Positions 1 through 6,550 of a DNA stretch of 15,843 nt are shown piece by piece. The stretch is from Alphaproteobacteria bacterium (GTDB lineage: Bacteria; Pseudomonadota; Alphaproteobacteria; Rickettsiales; UBA6187). Location: the NCBI GenBank assembly GCA_024280585.1, contig JAJRPW010000142.1, positions 1 to 15,843 of the forward strand. The letters run 5' to 3'. Within the stretch, counting starts at the first letter, position 1. Each line of letters opens with the position of its first letter. Under the pieces are notes generated by a model. That model saw only the letters and a program-made list of their open reading frames with translations, did no database searches and had not been told where the DNA came from. Both the position numbers and the translations under genes were made by a program.

Positions 1-1576
1 TATGCCCGCCGTCAACGTCGGCATCCGTCATTATTATCACTTTTTCGTAACGCAGTTCTTCCTGCTTGTAATCATCACCAACACCACAACCAAACGCCAG
101 ATTCATATCGGAAATCTCTTGGTTATTCATGATTTTTTCCTTGGTTGCGCTGGCTACATTAAGGATTTTACCGCGCAGAGGCAGGATTGCCTGGGTCTTG
201 CGATCACGTGCCATTTTTGCGGAACCACCGGCTGAGTCGCCCTCCACCAGGAATATCTCAGTGCCTTCCGGGCTTTGCAAGGAACAGTCGGTGAGCTTGC
301 CTGGAAGCCTTAATTTGTGCGTTGCCGTTTTGCGAGTGATTTCTCTTTGCTGCCGACGGCTTAGCCTCTCCTCAGCCCTATCTATTGTGAAGGCTAATAA
401 ATCCATCGCTGCGTTTTTATTATCAGTTAACCAGTGGTCAAAATGATCCTTTATCGCATTTTCAACCAGACGGATCACCTCACGATTCGATAATTTATCC
501 TTTGTTTGCCCCTGAAACTGTGGGTTAGGAATGAATAAGGATATTATACCCTTAATATTATTATAGACATCATCGGCCGTTATCTGGCTGGTTTTTTTAT
601 TACCGACTAAATCTCCAAATTCTTTAAGTCCTTTAAACAAAGCATTTTTTATACCAGTTTCATGAGTTCCGCCTTGCGGGGTTGGAACCGTATTGCAAAA
701 TGACTGAGTTGTTACGTCACGCAAATATGTCCAATGCACCGCCCATTCAACATGCCCGGCATTTTCAGGAAATTCCATTTCACCTGCAAATGGGATTTTT
801 GATACAGTATCTTCTTCTTTGATGGCGCTGGCAAGATAATCAGCAAGACCATTTGGGAAGTGAATCACATCTTCGGTTGGAACTTCTTTTTTGCCGGTAA
901 TTAGTGACGGATCGCACTTCCATCTGATTTCCACACCTTTGAATAGGTAAGCTTTTGATTTAGCCTGTTTATATAGGCGGGCAGGACGGAATTTGGTCTT
1001 GTCATCAAATATTCCTGTGTCATGATGGAATGTGATATTTGTGCCATGCTCTTTTTTGCCGGCTGTTCCGATTTGCTTCAACTTACTGGTGGCAGCACCT
1101 TTTGAGTAGGTTTGTTGCCATATTTTGCCGTCACGTGTTACTTGCACAGTTAGTTTGTCTGACAGCGCATTCACAACCGAAATGCCAACACCATGCAAAC
1201 CGCCTGAAGTATAATAAACTTTATTGCTGAATTTTCCACCTGAATGGAGAGTGGTTAAAATGACTTCTAAAGCTGATTTATCAGGGAATTTCGGATGTGG
1301 ATCAATCGGAATTCCACGACCATTATCGCTGATTCGAATGGATCCATCGGCCAGCATTTCCAGCTCAATATACTTAGCAAAACCGGCAACAGCCTCATCC
1401 ATAGAATTATCAAAAACTTCTGAAACTAAATGGTGCAAGGAGTTTTCATCAGTCCCGCCAATATACATACCCGGGCGATGGCGCACAGGTTCCAACCCCT
1501 CCAATACCTCAATATCTTGTGCGGTATATTCAAGCGGTACTTTTTTTGCAGTTTTATCATTGAACAAATCAGGCAT
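1..1576 (-). CDS. parE: DNA topoisomerase IV subunit B (ParE), C-terminus beyond window
   Basis: ATP-dependent subunit of topoisomerase IV, which decatenates daughter chromosomes together with ParC. Translating the minus strand gives an unbroken 525-codon reading frame from ATG at 1576 to the window edge. The GHKL ATPase comes first: EVFDNSMDEA with catalytic Glu53 and Asn57, DNGRGIP at 84-90, GGLHGVG at 125-131. The transducer carries QTK at 357-359. The TOPRIM domain follows with EGDSAGG at 445-451, PLRGKILNVASA from 466 and MTDADVD at 516-522. The PLRGKILNVASA wording and the short TOPRIM region favour ParE over GyrB. Family members usually read DVDGAH; here it is DVDGGH, a small Ala-to-Gly change. 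Roughly the last fifth to quarter of the protein is missing only because the window ends. A MITE-like element lies 38 bp upstream of the start codon. Confidence 0.95.
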   Translation of the reverse strand, partial: MPDLFNDKTAKKVPLEYTAQDIEVLEGLEPVRHRPGMYIGGTDENSLHHLVSEVFDNSMDEAVAGFAKYIELEMLADGSIRISDNGRGIPIDPHPKFPDKSALEVILTTLHSGGKFSNKVYYTSGGLHGVGISVVNALSDKLTVQVTRDGKIWQQTYSKGAATSKLKQIGTAGKKEHGTNITFHHDTGIFDDKTKFRPARLYKQAKSKAYLFKGVEIRWKCDPSLITGKKEVPTEDVIHFPNGLADYLASAIKEEDTVSKIPFAGEMEFPENAGHVEWAVHWTYLRDVTTQSFCNTVPTPQGGTHETGIKNALFKGLKEFGDLVGNKKTSQITADDVYNNIKGIISLFIPNPQFQGQTKDKLSNREVIRLVENAIKDHFDHWLTDNKNAAMDLLAFTIDRAEERLSRRQQREITRKTATHKLRLPGKLTDCSLQSPEGTEIFLVEGDSAGGSAKMARDRKTQAILPLRGKILNVASATKEKIMNNQEISDMNLAFGCGVGDDYKQEELRYEKVIIMTDADVDGGH

Positions 1577-1614
1577 GCAAAACAATATATATTTAAATAG
1601 GATATAGGCAATAG

Positions 1615-1718
1615 TATAGTGTTTTTTCTTTTCAATAATCATGCGCCAATCTTCGATTCATATACGAATAATATACTTCTTCTCGATTTTCTATGATTAT
1701 TGAAGGTGAAATACTATA
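1615..1718 (+). mobile_element. MITE-like inverted-repeat element, copy A (104 bp)
   Basis: The ends are imperfect inverted repeats. The left end is TATAGTGTTTTTT, leading into TTCAATAATCAT at 1631-1642. The right end, read on the minus strand, is TATAGTATTTC, leading into the exact complement of that 12-mer at 1693-1704. The 50-bp centre (1643-1692) matches the centres of copies B and C in the same order: CTTCG, a TAATA-type stretch, ACTTC, CTCGA. Both termini carry a TA dinucleotide, as expected for insertion at a TA target. There is no coding capacity, so a transposase would have to act in trans. It lies in the parE upstream region. Homology to B is by eye. Confidence 0.75.
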
Positions 1719-1736
1719 GTACTAGTACACATTTTA

Positions 1737-1765
1737 TTGACATTTTTCTATCATGTGCATAGTAT
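1737..1765 (+). promoter_or_regulatory. Sigma-70-type promoter for the 160-residue hypothetical gene
   Basis: A consensus TTGACA box at 1737-1742 is followed after exactly 17 bp by TAGTAT at 1760-1765. Transcription would begin near 1772, leaving a leader of about 36 nt before the ATG at 1808. It is the best-looking promoter in the window and sits just outside the right end of element A. Confidence 0.7.
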
Positions 1766-1807
1766 ATATGTTACAATGCAGTTATTTTTAATATTTAAAG
1801 TTGTTAA

Positions 1808-2290
1808 ATGAATAAGCCCGACCTATCAGAAAGCGAAAAGACCTATAAGCAGATCGTAAAATTTTATGATTTGGCGGAACAACTGGTTGAAACTGTTGAA
1901 GATCCGAATGTTGAAGATCCGATCGCTCAGCTTGAATTTGTTGAGCCGATTGTAGAACAGTTGGAATCGGCGACTGATATGCTATCAGAAGAATACAGAA
2001 ATTTTATTGAAACCGGAAAAGCACCAGGGTTCTTAACGAGAAAGCGTATAGAAAAGAATTTACGCAAAATTTATCTGGCATTGGATGCATGTAAACAAGC
2101 AAAAGAAGACAGAAAAAAATATGACGGCATTAAAGTTGTTACAGGTATTAAAAGTATGTTTAAAGGATTCGTGTCGCTGGTAGGGTCTTTTGTCGGGCAG
2201 GGTTTTTTTACCCAGCGCAGAGCCGATCGGGTCTTGAGCGGTAATGATATGAAGCAAGCTCAGTCTAAATCCGGCGGGCGTGGGTTGTAG
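1808..2290 (+). CDS. Hypothetical protein, 160 aa, helical, acidic N-half
   Basis: I do not recognise this protein. The N-terminal half (about 1-75) is acidic and predicted helical, with the heptad-like stretch VEPIVEQLESATDMLSEEY. A basic segment follows (RKRIEKNLRKIY, KEDRKKYDG, about 80-110). Residues 112-135 form a Gly/Phe/Val-rich amphipathic or weakly hydrophobic segment, and the tail is polar and Gly/Ser-rich. There is no signal peptide and no clear full transmembrane helix. The tandem peptide VEDPNVEDPI comes from a 15-bp DNA duplication. The ribosome site is weak (AAAG about 7 nt upstream), but a strong promoter lies just upstream, which supports a real gene. It stands alone, divergent from parE and convergent with the lipoprotein gene. 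A peripheral membrane protein is possible but is only inference. Confidence 0.75.
   Translation: MNKPDLSESEKTYKQIVKFYDLAEQLVETVEDPNVEDPIAQLEFVEPIVEQLESATDMLSEEYRNFIETGKAPGFLTRKRIEKNLRKIYLALDACKQAKEDRKKYDGIKVVTGIKSMFKGFVSLVGSFVGQGFFTQRRADRVLSGNDMKQAQSKSGGRGL
1894..1923 (+). repeat. 15-bp tandem duplication inside the hypothetical gene
   Basis: TGTTGAAGATCCGAA at 1894-1908 is followed directly by TGTTGAAGATCCGAT at 1909-1923, 14 of 15 bases identical. It is in frame and adds five residues (VEDPN/VEDPI), so it looks like a recent slippage event. Confidence 0.85.
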
Positions 2291-2454
2291 TGTTTCCTGA
2301 ACTTACTCCTACCGCAGGAAGTCATCGTTATAATTTTATAAGCGCTAATTCGGGATAAAAAATCTTCTTATAAAGATGTATGAGCACAGCGAATTCTGCT
2401 TCCTCCCCCTAAAGGGGGAAGGAGTGACCAAAGGATAAATACCATGCATTGTCG
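2291..2454. repeat. Intergenic spacer with C5/G5 hairpin at 2400-2424
   Basis: This spacer separates two convergent genes. TCCCCC at 2404-2409 pairs with GGGGGA at 2414-2419 across a TAAA loop. With A2420 bulged, the stem continues to about 2400/2424. No T-run follows, so it is not a standard intrinsic terminator and may be a dispersed palindromic (REP-like) unit. A second weaker inverted repeat, TTCCTG at 2294-2299 with CAGGAA at 2315-2320, follows the stop codon of the upstream gene. I see no gene here. Confidence 0.5.
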
Positions 2455-2772
2455 CTATAGTTTTACGCAGAATTTTTTGCCATCACTATCCGTTACAACA
2501 GTATAATCCCATTTAGAATAAGAACGACACTCTCGTTCTGCGTCTCGATTCTCACCTTCCAATTTTTTTTTCTTATTATCGAATCTACGCTTTCTCATGC
2601 ATTTTCTCTTAGAAGAGATTTTCCCGCTATCTTTTTTTGCTTTGCAATTCATATGATCATAAGCACTATCAAATACAGGATTAGTAGCTATATTAGTAGC
2701 TGTTTCAAGAAGTGCACAACCCGATAAAATTAATAATGATATTACGATAAAAGCAATTTTAAAATTTTTCAT
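2455..2772 (-). CDS. Small cysteine-containing lipoprotein, 105 aa
   Basis: The start is taken at ATG 2772 because a GAGGA ribosome site lies just upstream; an earlier in-frame TTG at 2787 would overlap that site. The N-terminus is a lipoprotein signal peptide: MKNFK, a hydrophobic run, then the lipobox LSGC with Cys19 as the lipidated residue. Ala at +2 suggests outer-membrane sorting. The mature part is polar and strongly basic in its middle (KRKCMRKRRFDNKKKKLEG, about 55-73). It carries four further cysteines (43, 58, 82, 102) that could form two disulfides. The C-terminal segment KWDYTVVTDSDGKKFCVKL looks like a small beta-rich end. I do not recognise the family. Confidence 0.8.
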   Translation of the reverse strand: MKNFKIAFIVISLLILSGCALLETATNIATNPVFDSAYDHMNCKAKKDSGKISSKRKCMRKRRFDNKKKKLEGENRDAERECRSYSKWDYTVVTDSDGKKFCVKL

Positions 2773-2796
2773 AACTTTAATCCTCAAATATCAAGT

Positions 2797-2825
2797 TTTG
2801 TATCATAAAAAATACCATTGGTCAA
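2797..2825 (-). promoter_or_regulatory. Candidate promoter for the lipoprotein gene
   Basis: On the minus strand, TTGACC (2825-2820) is followed after 17 bp by TACAAA (2802-2797). This places the start about 20 nt upstream of the ATG at 2772. The -10 box is only a partial match. Confidence 0.45.
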
Positions 2826-2859
2826 TGTTAGAATCTAATAAGTAACATATGACAGAAAA

Positions 2860-3804
2860 TCACTCTTCTTCACCCAGCAATTTCTCAACTTCTAATGCTG
2901 CCATGCATCCCGTTCCCGCTGCGGTAACAGCCTGTCTGTAGATTTTATCCTGAACGTCGCCGGCGGCATAAACACCCTTAATTTTCGTTGCGGTTGTACC
3001 AGCTTTTACCAGAAGATACCCCTCATCATCCATATCCAGCTGGCCTTTGAATAAAGCTGTATTGGGTTTATGGCCAATCGCAATAAATACACCATGAACT
3101 CCGCGGTCTGTTATCTCGCCAGTTTTAACGTTTTTTAGACGCGCACCAGTTACGTTTAGTGGATTTTCATCGCCCAAAACCTCTTCTAATGTATGATCCC
3201 ATAATACTTCAATTTTTTCGTTTTTGAATAGGCGGTCCTGCAGGATTTTTTCAGCGCGCAAAGAGTCCCTTCTATGAACCAAGATAACTTTGCTGGCGTG
3301 ATTAGTTAAATATAGAGCTTCCTCAACAGCAGTGTTACCGCCACCCATTACTATAACTTCTTTGCCTTTGAAAAAAAATCCATCACATGTCGCGCAGCCT
3401 GAAACGCCATAACCCTGGAATTTACTTTCAGAGTCCAGCCCAAGCCATTTTGCCTGCGCACCTGTACATATTATCACCGTGTCGGCGATATATGTTACAC
3501 CCGCTTCGCTTACACATTTGAACGGTCGGGAAAAAAAATCAACTTGCTTGATATGATCAAAATCTATTTGCGCACCAACATTTGCAGCTTGCGCCTGCAT
3601 CTGCTCCATAAGCCACGGGCCTTGAATGGCATCGGCAAATCCTGGGTAATTTTCGACTTCAGTTGTGATTGTTAATTGGCCGCCAGGCTGCATTCCCTGA
3701 ACTATTATCGGTTGTAAATTCGCACGCGCTGCATATATTGCTGCTGTGTAACCTGCAGGGCCTGATCCGATTATTAGAAGTTTGGTTTTTTTTTCTTTGG
3801 TCAT
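2860..3804 (-). CDS. trxB: Thioredoxin reductase (NADPH), 314 aa
   Basis: Cytoplasmic FAD flavoenzyme that passes electrons from NADPH to thioredoxin. The sequence shows the FAD-binding GSGPAG (13-18), the redox-active CATC (137-140, followed by DG), the NADPH-binding GGGNTA (154-159) with HRR (177-179), and the C-terminal FAD motif AAGDVQDKIYRQAVTAAGTG (280-299). The length is normal for the low-molecular-weight bacterial type. The frame stays open to 3837, but ATG 3804 is preferred because AAGGAA lies at the right distance and MTKEKKTKLLIIGSGP is the usual N-terminal spacing. It lies downstream of and co-directional with the peroxiredoxin gene. A short GC-rich hairpin (TGGCC 3817-3821 with GGCCA 3830-3834) sits immediately upstream of the ribosome site and might modulate translation. 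Confidence 0.96.
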   Translation of the reverse strand: MTKEKKTKLLIIGSGPAGYTAAIYAARANLQPIIVQGMQPGGQLTITTEVENYPGFADAIQGPWLMEQMQAQAANVGAQIDFDHIKQVDFFSRPFKCVSEAGVTYIADTVIICTGAQAKWLGLDSESKFQGYGVSGCATCDGFFFKGKEVIVMGGGNTAVEEALYLTNHASKVILVHRRDSLRAEKILQDRLFKNEKIEVLWDHTLEEVLGDENPLNVTGARLKNVKTGEITDRGVHGVFIAIGHKPNTALFKGQLDMDDEGYLLVKAGTTATKIKGVYAAGDVQDKIYRQAVTAAGTGCMAALEVEKLLGEEE

Positions 3805-3859
3805 TTTTAGTTTCCTTGGCCTGCGGCCTGGCCACAATATCCACGAATGTTAGGTTATA

Positions 3860-3896
3860 TAGGACTTATGTAGGACGATGTTCTGCGTAAGTCCTA
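3860..3896. promoter_or_regulatory. Long hairpin between the peroxiredoxin gene and trxB
   Basis: TAGGACTTA (3860-3868) and TAAGTCCTA (3888-3896) are perfect 9-bp complements. After one mismatch the stem continues with GTAGGAC against GTTCTGC (two G-U pairs), closing on a 3-nt loop. That is about 16 pairs in 37 nt. No T-run follows on either strand, so rather than a classic terminator it may be an RNA-processing or stability element, or a dispersed palindrome. Confidence 0.6.
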
Positions 3897-3907
3897 ATAG
3901 TAAGTTT

Positions 3908-4513
3908 CTACAAATCTTTGGCGTTATCACCTAGATATTTTGCAACACCTTCGCTTGACGCTTCCATTCCTTCTTTGCCTCTGTTCCAGCCAGCTGGACA
4001 TACTTCACCATTTTCCTCGTGGAAATGAAGCGCGTCAACCATACGAAGTGCTTCGTCGATGCTACGGCCAAGAGGCAGGTCATTAATCAATTGATGACGC
4101 ACTTTAAAGTCTTTGTCGATTAGGAAAGTTCCGCGCAGAGCAACACCGGCATCATCAATTAAAACGTCGTAATCTTTAGCAATTTGCTTAGTAAGATCAG
4201 CAACCATTGGGAATTGTACATCGCCGATTCCGCCTTTATTAACCTCAGTATTTTTCCATGCAAGATGAGTAAAGTGAGAATCAACACTAACCGCGATTAC
4301 TTCAGTATTGCGAGTTTTAAACTCATTTAATTTGTTGTTAAATGCAATTATTTCAGACGGACAAACAAATGTGAAATCCAAAGGATAGAAAAATAAAACA
4401 CCGGTTTTACCTTTCAAATAGCTCTTCAAATTAAACTTCTCATCAATCTCATTGTTTGGTAACACCGTTGGTGCTGTGAAATCCGGGGCATCTTTGCCAA
4501 CTAATACACTCAT
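3908..4513 (-). CDS. Typical 2-Cys peroxiredoxin (Prx1/AhpC family), 201 aa
   Basis: Thiol peroxidase that reduces H2O2 and organic hydroperoxides. The peroxidatic Cys51 lies in FYPLDFTFVCP, the resolving Cys172 in GEVCPAGW, and the active-site Arg127 in RGTF. These and the LPLGRS.DEALR region place it in the Prx1/TSA-like branch rather than with enteric AhpC. The overoxidation-sensitivity motifs are altered: GGIG (94-97) for GGLG and Y-L (193-194) for Y-F in the C-terminal helix, so it may be more resistant to overoxidation (inference). AAGGAG lies 7 nt before ATG 4513. The co-directional trxB follows 103 bp downstream, which fits thioredoxin-dependent recycling; no thioredoxin or AhpF gene is in the window. 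Confidence 0.95.
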   Translation of the reverse strand: MSVLVGKDAPDFTAPTVLPNNEIDEKFNLKSYLKGKTGVLFFYPLDFTFVCPSEIIAFNNKLNEFKTRNTEVIAVSVDSHFTHLAWKNTEVNKGGIGDVQFPMVADLTKQIAKDYDVLIDDAGVALRGTFLIDKDFKVRHQLINDLPLGRSIDEALRMVDALHFHEENGEVCPAGWNRGKEGMEASSEGVAKYLGDNAKDL

Positions 4514-4587
4514 TTTTAACTCCTTTAATGTTCTTCATTGTTATATTTGTTTCATTGCTTCTATACCTTATAAAAACAGTCAAGAAA

Positions 4588-4616
4588 TATATGGGGTATT
4601 AGTTGGCTCGTGTCAA
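4588..4616 (-). promoter_or_regulatory. Candidate promoter for the peroxiredoxin gene
   Basis: On the minus strand, TTGACA (4616-4611) is followed after 17 bp by CATATA (4593-4588). The -35 box is perfect and the -10 box moderate. Transcripts would have a leader of roughly 70 nt before ATG 4513. I could not identify an OxyR site. Confidence 0.45.
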
Positions 4617-4684
4617 GGGGGCTGTCTAGTAAATCGGGGTCACCTCATCTAAATTTTTCGTCATGTGATTGGAGTAAGAAAATT

Positions 4685-4711
4685 ATGGCAAAGATTGCCA
4701 ATGTATGCCAT
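4685..4711. promoter_or_regulatory. Nested inverted repeat, candidate operator of the toxin-antitoxin operon
   Basis: ATGGCA (4685-4690) and TGCCAT (4706-4711) form an inverted repeat. A tighter one, GGCAA-AGA-TTGCC (4687-4699), overlaps it. It ends 25 bp before the antitoxin start. ParD-type antitoxins are ribbon-helix-helix repressors that bind such palindromes at their own promoter. No clear -35/-10 pair was found here. Confidence 0.4.
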
Positions 4712-4736
4712 AATAAATCAATTGGAGGAAAAAACG

Positions 4737-4967
4737 ATGACATCATTAAATATATCTCTAACCGAGCAGATGCGAGATTGGATAAATGCGCAAATAACTA
4801 CGGGGCAATATGCAAATGCAAGCGACTATATGCGTGATCTTATACGGCATGATCAAAGGCATTATGAACAGCTAAATCTAGAATTAATAGAAGGAGAAAA
4901 AAGCGGAGTAAGTAAGCGAAAAATCTCTGGAATTATAGCTACATCCAAAGCAAAGCTAAAGCAATGA
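4737..4967 (+). CDS. parD: ParD-family antitoxin, 76 aa
   Basis: Antitoxin of a type II toxin-antitoxin module. It neutralises the toxin encoded immediately downstream and probably represses the operon. The N-terminal MTSLNISLTEQMRDWINAQI followed by TGQYANASDYMRDLIRHDQ is the ribbon-helix-helix signature of the ParD/CC2985 family, where G-x-Y-x-x-A-S-[DE] is typical. The C-terminal half (about 45-76) is charged and should wrap the toxin. The frame is open from 4665, but ATG 4737 is chosen because GGAGG lies at 4724-4728 and the family motif starts at that Met. The last 4 nt (ATGA) overlap the toxin start, giving translational coupling. Confidence 0.88.
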   Translation: MTSLNISLTEQMRDWINAQITTGQYANASDYMRDLIRHDQRHYEQLNLELIEGEKSGVSKRKISGIIATSKAKLKQ

Positions 4968-5260
4968 CTGATTATACCATATCAGAAAAAGCGGACTCAG
5001 ACTTAACTGAAATATATGAATATTCATTTAAACAGTTTGGAGAACTAAAAGCTGATGCGTATTTGGCTTCTTTGGAAGAAAAATTTTTATTCCTGGCTGA
5101 AAATCCGAAGACGGGAATTAATATAGATTATATTCGCCAAGGATATTACAAATGTAAACATATTAGCCACACTATTTTCTACATAATAAAGAATAGAAAA
5201 ACGATAATGATAGTCAGGGTTTTACATAGTAACATGGATAATAAAACCCATCTAAATTAG
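4964..5260 (+). CDS. RelE/ParE-superfamily toxin, 98 aa
   Basis: Toxin partner of the preceding antitoxin (a ParE-type toxin, unrelated to topoisomerase ParE). Features of the superfamily are the N-terminal helical hairpin (KADSDLTEIYEYSFKQFG, Ala/Tyr-rich helix 2 to FLFLAENPKTG), the strand pair around IRQGYYKCKHISHTIFYII, and the closing strand IMIVRVLHSNMD, which matches the usual R-[VI]-L-H-x-x-M-D ending. ParE-type toxins usually poison DNA gyrase and RelE-type toxins cleave mRNA; the sequence and the ParD partner favour ParE, but the target is not proven. The gene overlaps the antitoxin gene by 4 nt and runs 9 nt into the tail of hisZ on the opposite strand. That tight junction argues the pair arrived without disrupting hisZ. 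Confidence 0.87.
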   Translation: MTDYTISEKADSDLTEIYEYSFKQFGELKADAYLASLEEKFLFLAENPKTGINIDYIRQGYYKCKHISHTIFYIIKNRKTIMIVRVLHSNMDNKTHLN

Positions 5261-6352
5261 CTTCGTTCCATCTAAAATATAATCACAAGATAGTGATTTG
5301 GCTTCCTGGCTTAATTTCGATTTGGCAGCCAGACTGTTTATTACGATTTTTCCTGCGGAGCGCAATTCTTCGATTTTGTCCATGCAAGCATTTGGCGCGG
5401 CCAGTATTTTTTCCTTGGTCTTGGAGTGTTCTAAAATGCGGTAAATCTCGTTTACGTATAAAGTAAAACCAACGGCGTCAGTGTTATTGCCAATTATATA
5501 ACGCCCGCCGCGGCCTAATTCCTCACGGGCATTAGCTGAAAATATAGAAAAACCAATTCCTGTATGATAGATAAATTTGGCTGATTCGATAAGGTCAATA
5601 GAAATACTGACGTTTTTTTGTTCAAAAATATTGACCAATTCTTTTAGTCTTTTTATAAGTGCAGCCGCTTTTTTCGGTAATTTTAGTTTTTCAAGCTTGG
5701 CAATATTCACTTGCGGGTCAGCAAGGGCTGTTAGCTCTTTTGATTTTTTGCCCACTAATTCTGAAATAAGCTTAACATCTTTTTTATTTAACGCCTTTAA
5801 CAGGCTGTTTTTCTTGTCTTTTGTCAGCCCTAGATTATCTAAAATCATGCCGGTCAGGCTCGGTATAGTAAAATCAATACATATATCTTTCACACCGATT
5901 TTAGTCAGCGAATTTATGGCGATATCTATTACTTCTGCATCAGATTTTGCGCTATCATCACCGATTAATTCGATGCCGCTTTGGGTGAATTGACGTTCTG
6001 CGTGCAGCCCCTCGCCCTTGACGCGAAATACCTCGCCGGCATAAGAAATGCGCAAAGGCTTGGGCTCATTATTCAGGCGGTAAGATGCTATAGTCGCGAT
6101 CTGTACTGTCATATCACTTCTTATGCCCATCATTTTATGGGAGAGCGGATCCATCATACGGAAGGTCTGCGATGTGCTATTTTTTCCAGGGCCGGAGAAT
6201 AAATTTGCTTCAAAAGCAATAATTGGTGGCTCAACCCGGTTATAACCACAGCTTTCAAAATATTCAGTTAGCTGCATTATAATACGTGCCTGATCCTGCG
6301 CTTCGGGATATAATAAGTCGTGTAATCCTGCGGGTAATAATGCCTTATTCAT
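5252..6352 (-). CDS. hisZ: ATP phosphoribosyltransferase regulatory subunit HisZ, 366 aa
   Basis: HisZ is a catalytically inactive paralogue of histidyl-tRNA synthetase that pairs with the short-form HisG to make an active, histidine-regulated first enzyme of histidine synthesis. The sequence shows LLPAGLHDLLYPEA at the N-terminus, RSDMT (78-82), class II motif 2 RISYAGEVFR (101-110), ERQFTQSGIELIG (119-131), a degenerate YHTGIGF (262-268) in place of the synthetase YYTGTVFE, and GRGGRY (280-285) as motif 3. There is no C-terminal anticodon-binding domain. The start overlaps the upstream tautomerase-like gene by 8 nt. No hisG is in this window, so the partner lies elsewhere. Lys-rich inserts at about 178-235 make the middle unusually basic. 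Confidence 0.9.
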   Translation of the reverse strand: MNKALLPAGLHDLLYPEAQDQARIIMQLTEYFESCGYNRVEPPIIAFEANLFSGPGKNSTSQTFRMMDPLSHKMMGIRSDMTVQIATIASYRLNNEPKPLRISYAGEVFRVKGEGLHAERQFTQSGIELIGDDSAKSDAEVIDIAINSLTKIGVKDICIDFTIPSLTGMILDNLGLTKDKKNSLLKALNKKDVKLISELVGKKSKELTALADPQVNIAKLEKLKLPKKAAALIKRLKELVNIFEQKNVSISIDLIESAKFIYHTGIGFSIFSANAREELGRGGRYIIGNNTDAVGFTLYVNEIYRILEHSKTKEKILAAPNACMDKIEELRSAGKIVINSLAAKSKLSQEAKSLSCDYILDGTKLI

Positions 6353-6548
6353 TTCGCTGCCTTATTGCTGTTATGCTCTCTCCGCCAACACCCCAATTAT
6401 CAGTAGGGATTTCGTCTATAACCACATAAGTAGCGCTGGATCTTTTACCCAGGACATTTGAGATCAGGTCGGTTACGCCCTTTATAAGCTCTTCTTTCTG
6501 CTCGGCTGTAGCTGAATTTCCAGCTAATTTTATGTTCACATAAGGCAT
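6345..6548 (-). CDS. 4-oxalocrotonate tautomerase-family protein, 67 aa
   Basis: Small tautomerase-superfamily enzyme. Met is followed by Pro2, which becomes the catalytic N-terminal Pro1 after Met removal. MPYVNIKLAG, the helix TAEQKEELIKGVTDLISNVLGK and the C-terminal VIDEIPTDNWGVGGESI match the family (V-I-x-E-[IV]-P-x-x-N-W-G-x-G-G). The normal length is about 60-70 residues and members form hexamers. The substrate cannot be told from the sequence. The ribosome site AGGAGG lies within the last codons of the SemiSWEET gene, 2 nt away, and the 3' end overlaps hisZ, so translation of all three is likely coupled. Confidence 0.92.
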   Translation of the reverse strand: MPYVNIKLAGNSATAEQKEELIKGVTDLISNVLGKRSSATYVVIDEIPTDNWGVGGESITAIRQRNE

Positions 6549-6550
6549 TT

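Noticed and set aside
1..1576. GyrB instead of ParE
   Set aside because: The two are close paralogues, but PLRGKILNVASA and the sequence after EGDSAGG are ParE-like. The missing C-terminal third prevents complete certainty.
1224..1607. Plus-strand open frames opposite parE (also 129-446 and 1039-1230)
   Set aside because: The minus strand encodes a complete, motif-bearing ParE across the same bases.
1615..1718. Direct identification of the small elements as Neisseria Correia elements
   Set aside because: Only size, TA-type ends and the first six bases agree; the internal sequence is different, so only an analogy is claimed.
2294..2320. Terminator for the 160-residue gene
   Set aside because: The TTCCTG/CAGGAA stem is only 6 bp with a 15-nt loop and no T-run.
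5252..6352. Histidyl-tRNA synthetase
   Set aside because: Motif 3 and the histidine-binding signature are degenerate (YHTGIGF), the protein is short, and the anticodon-binding domain is absent, as in HisZ.
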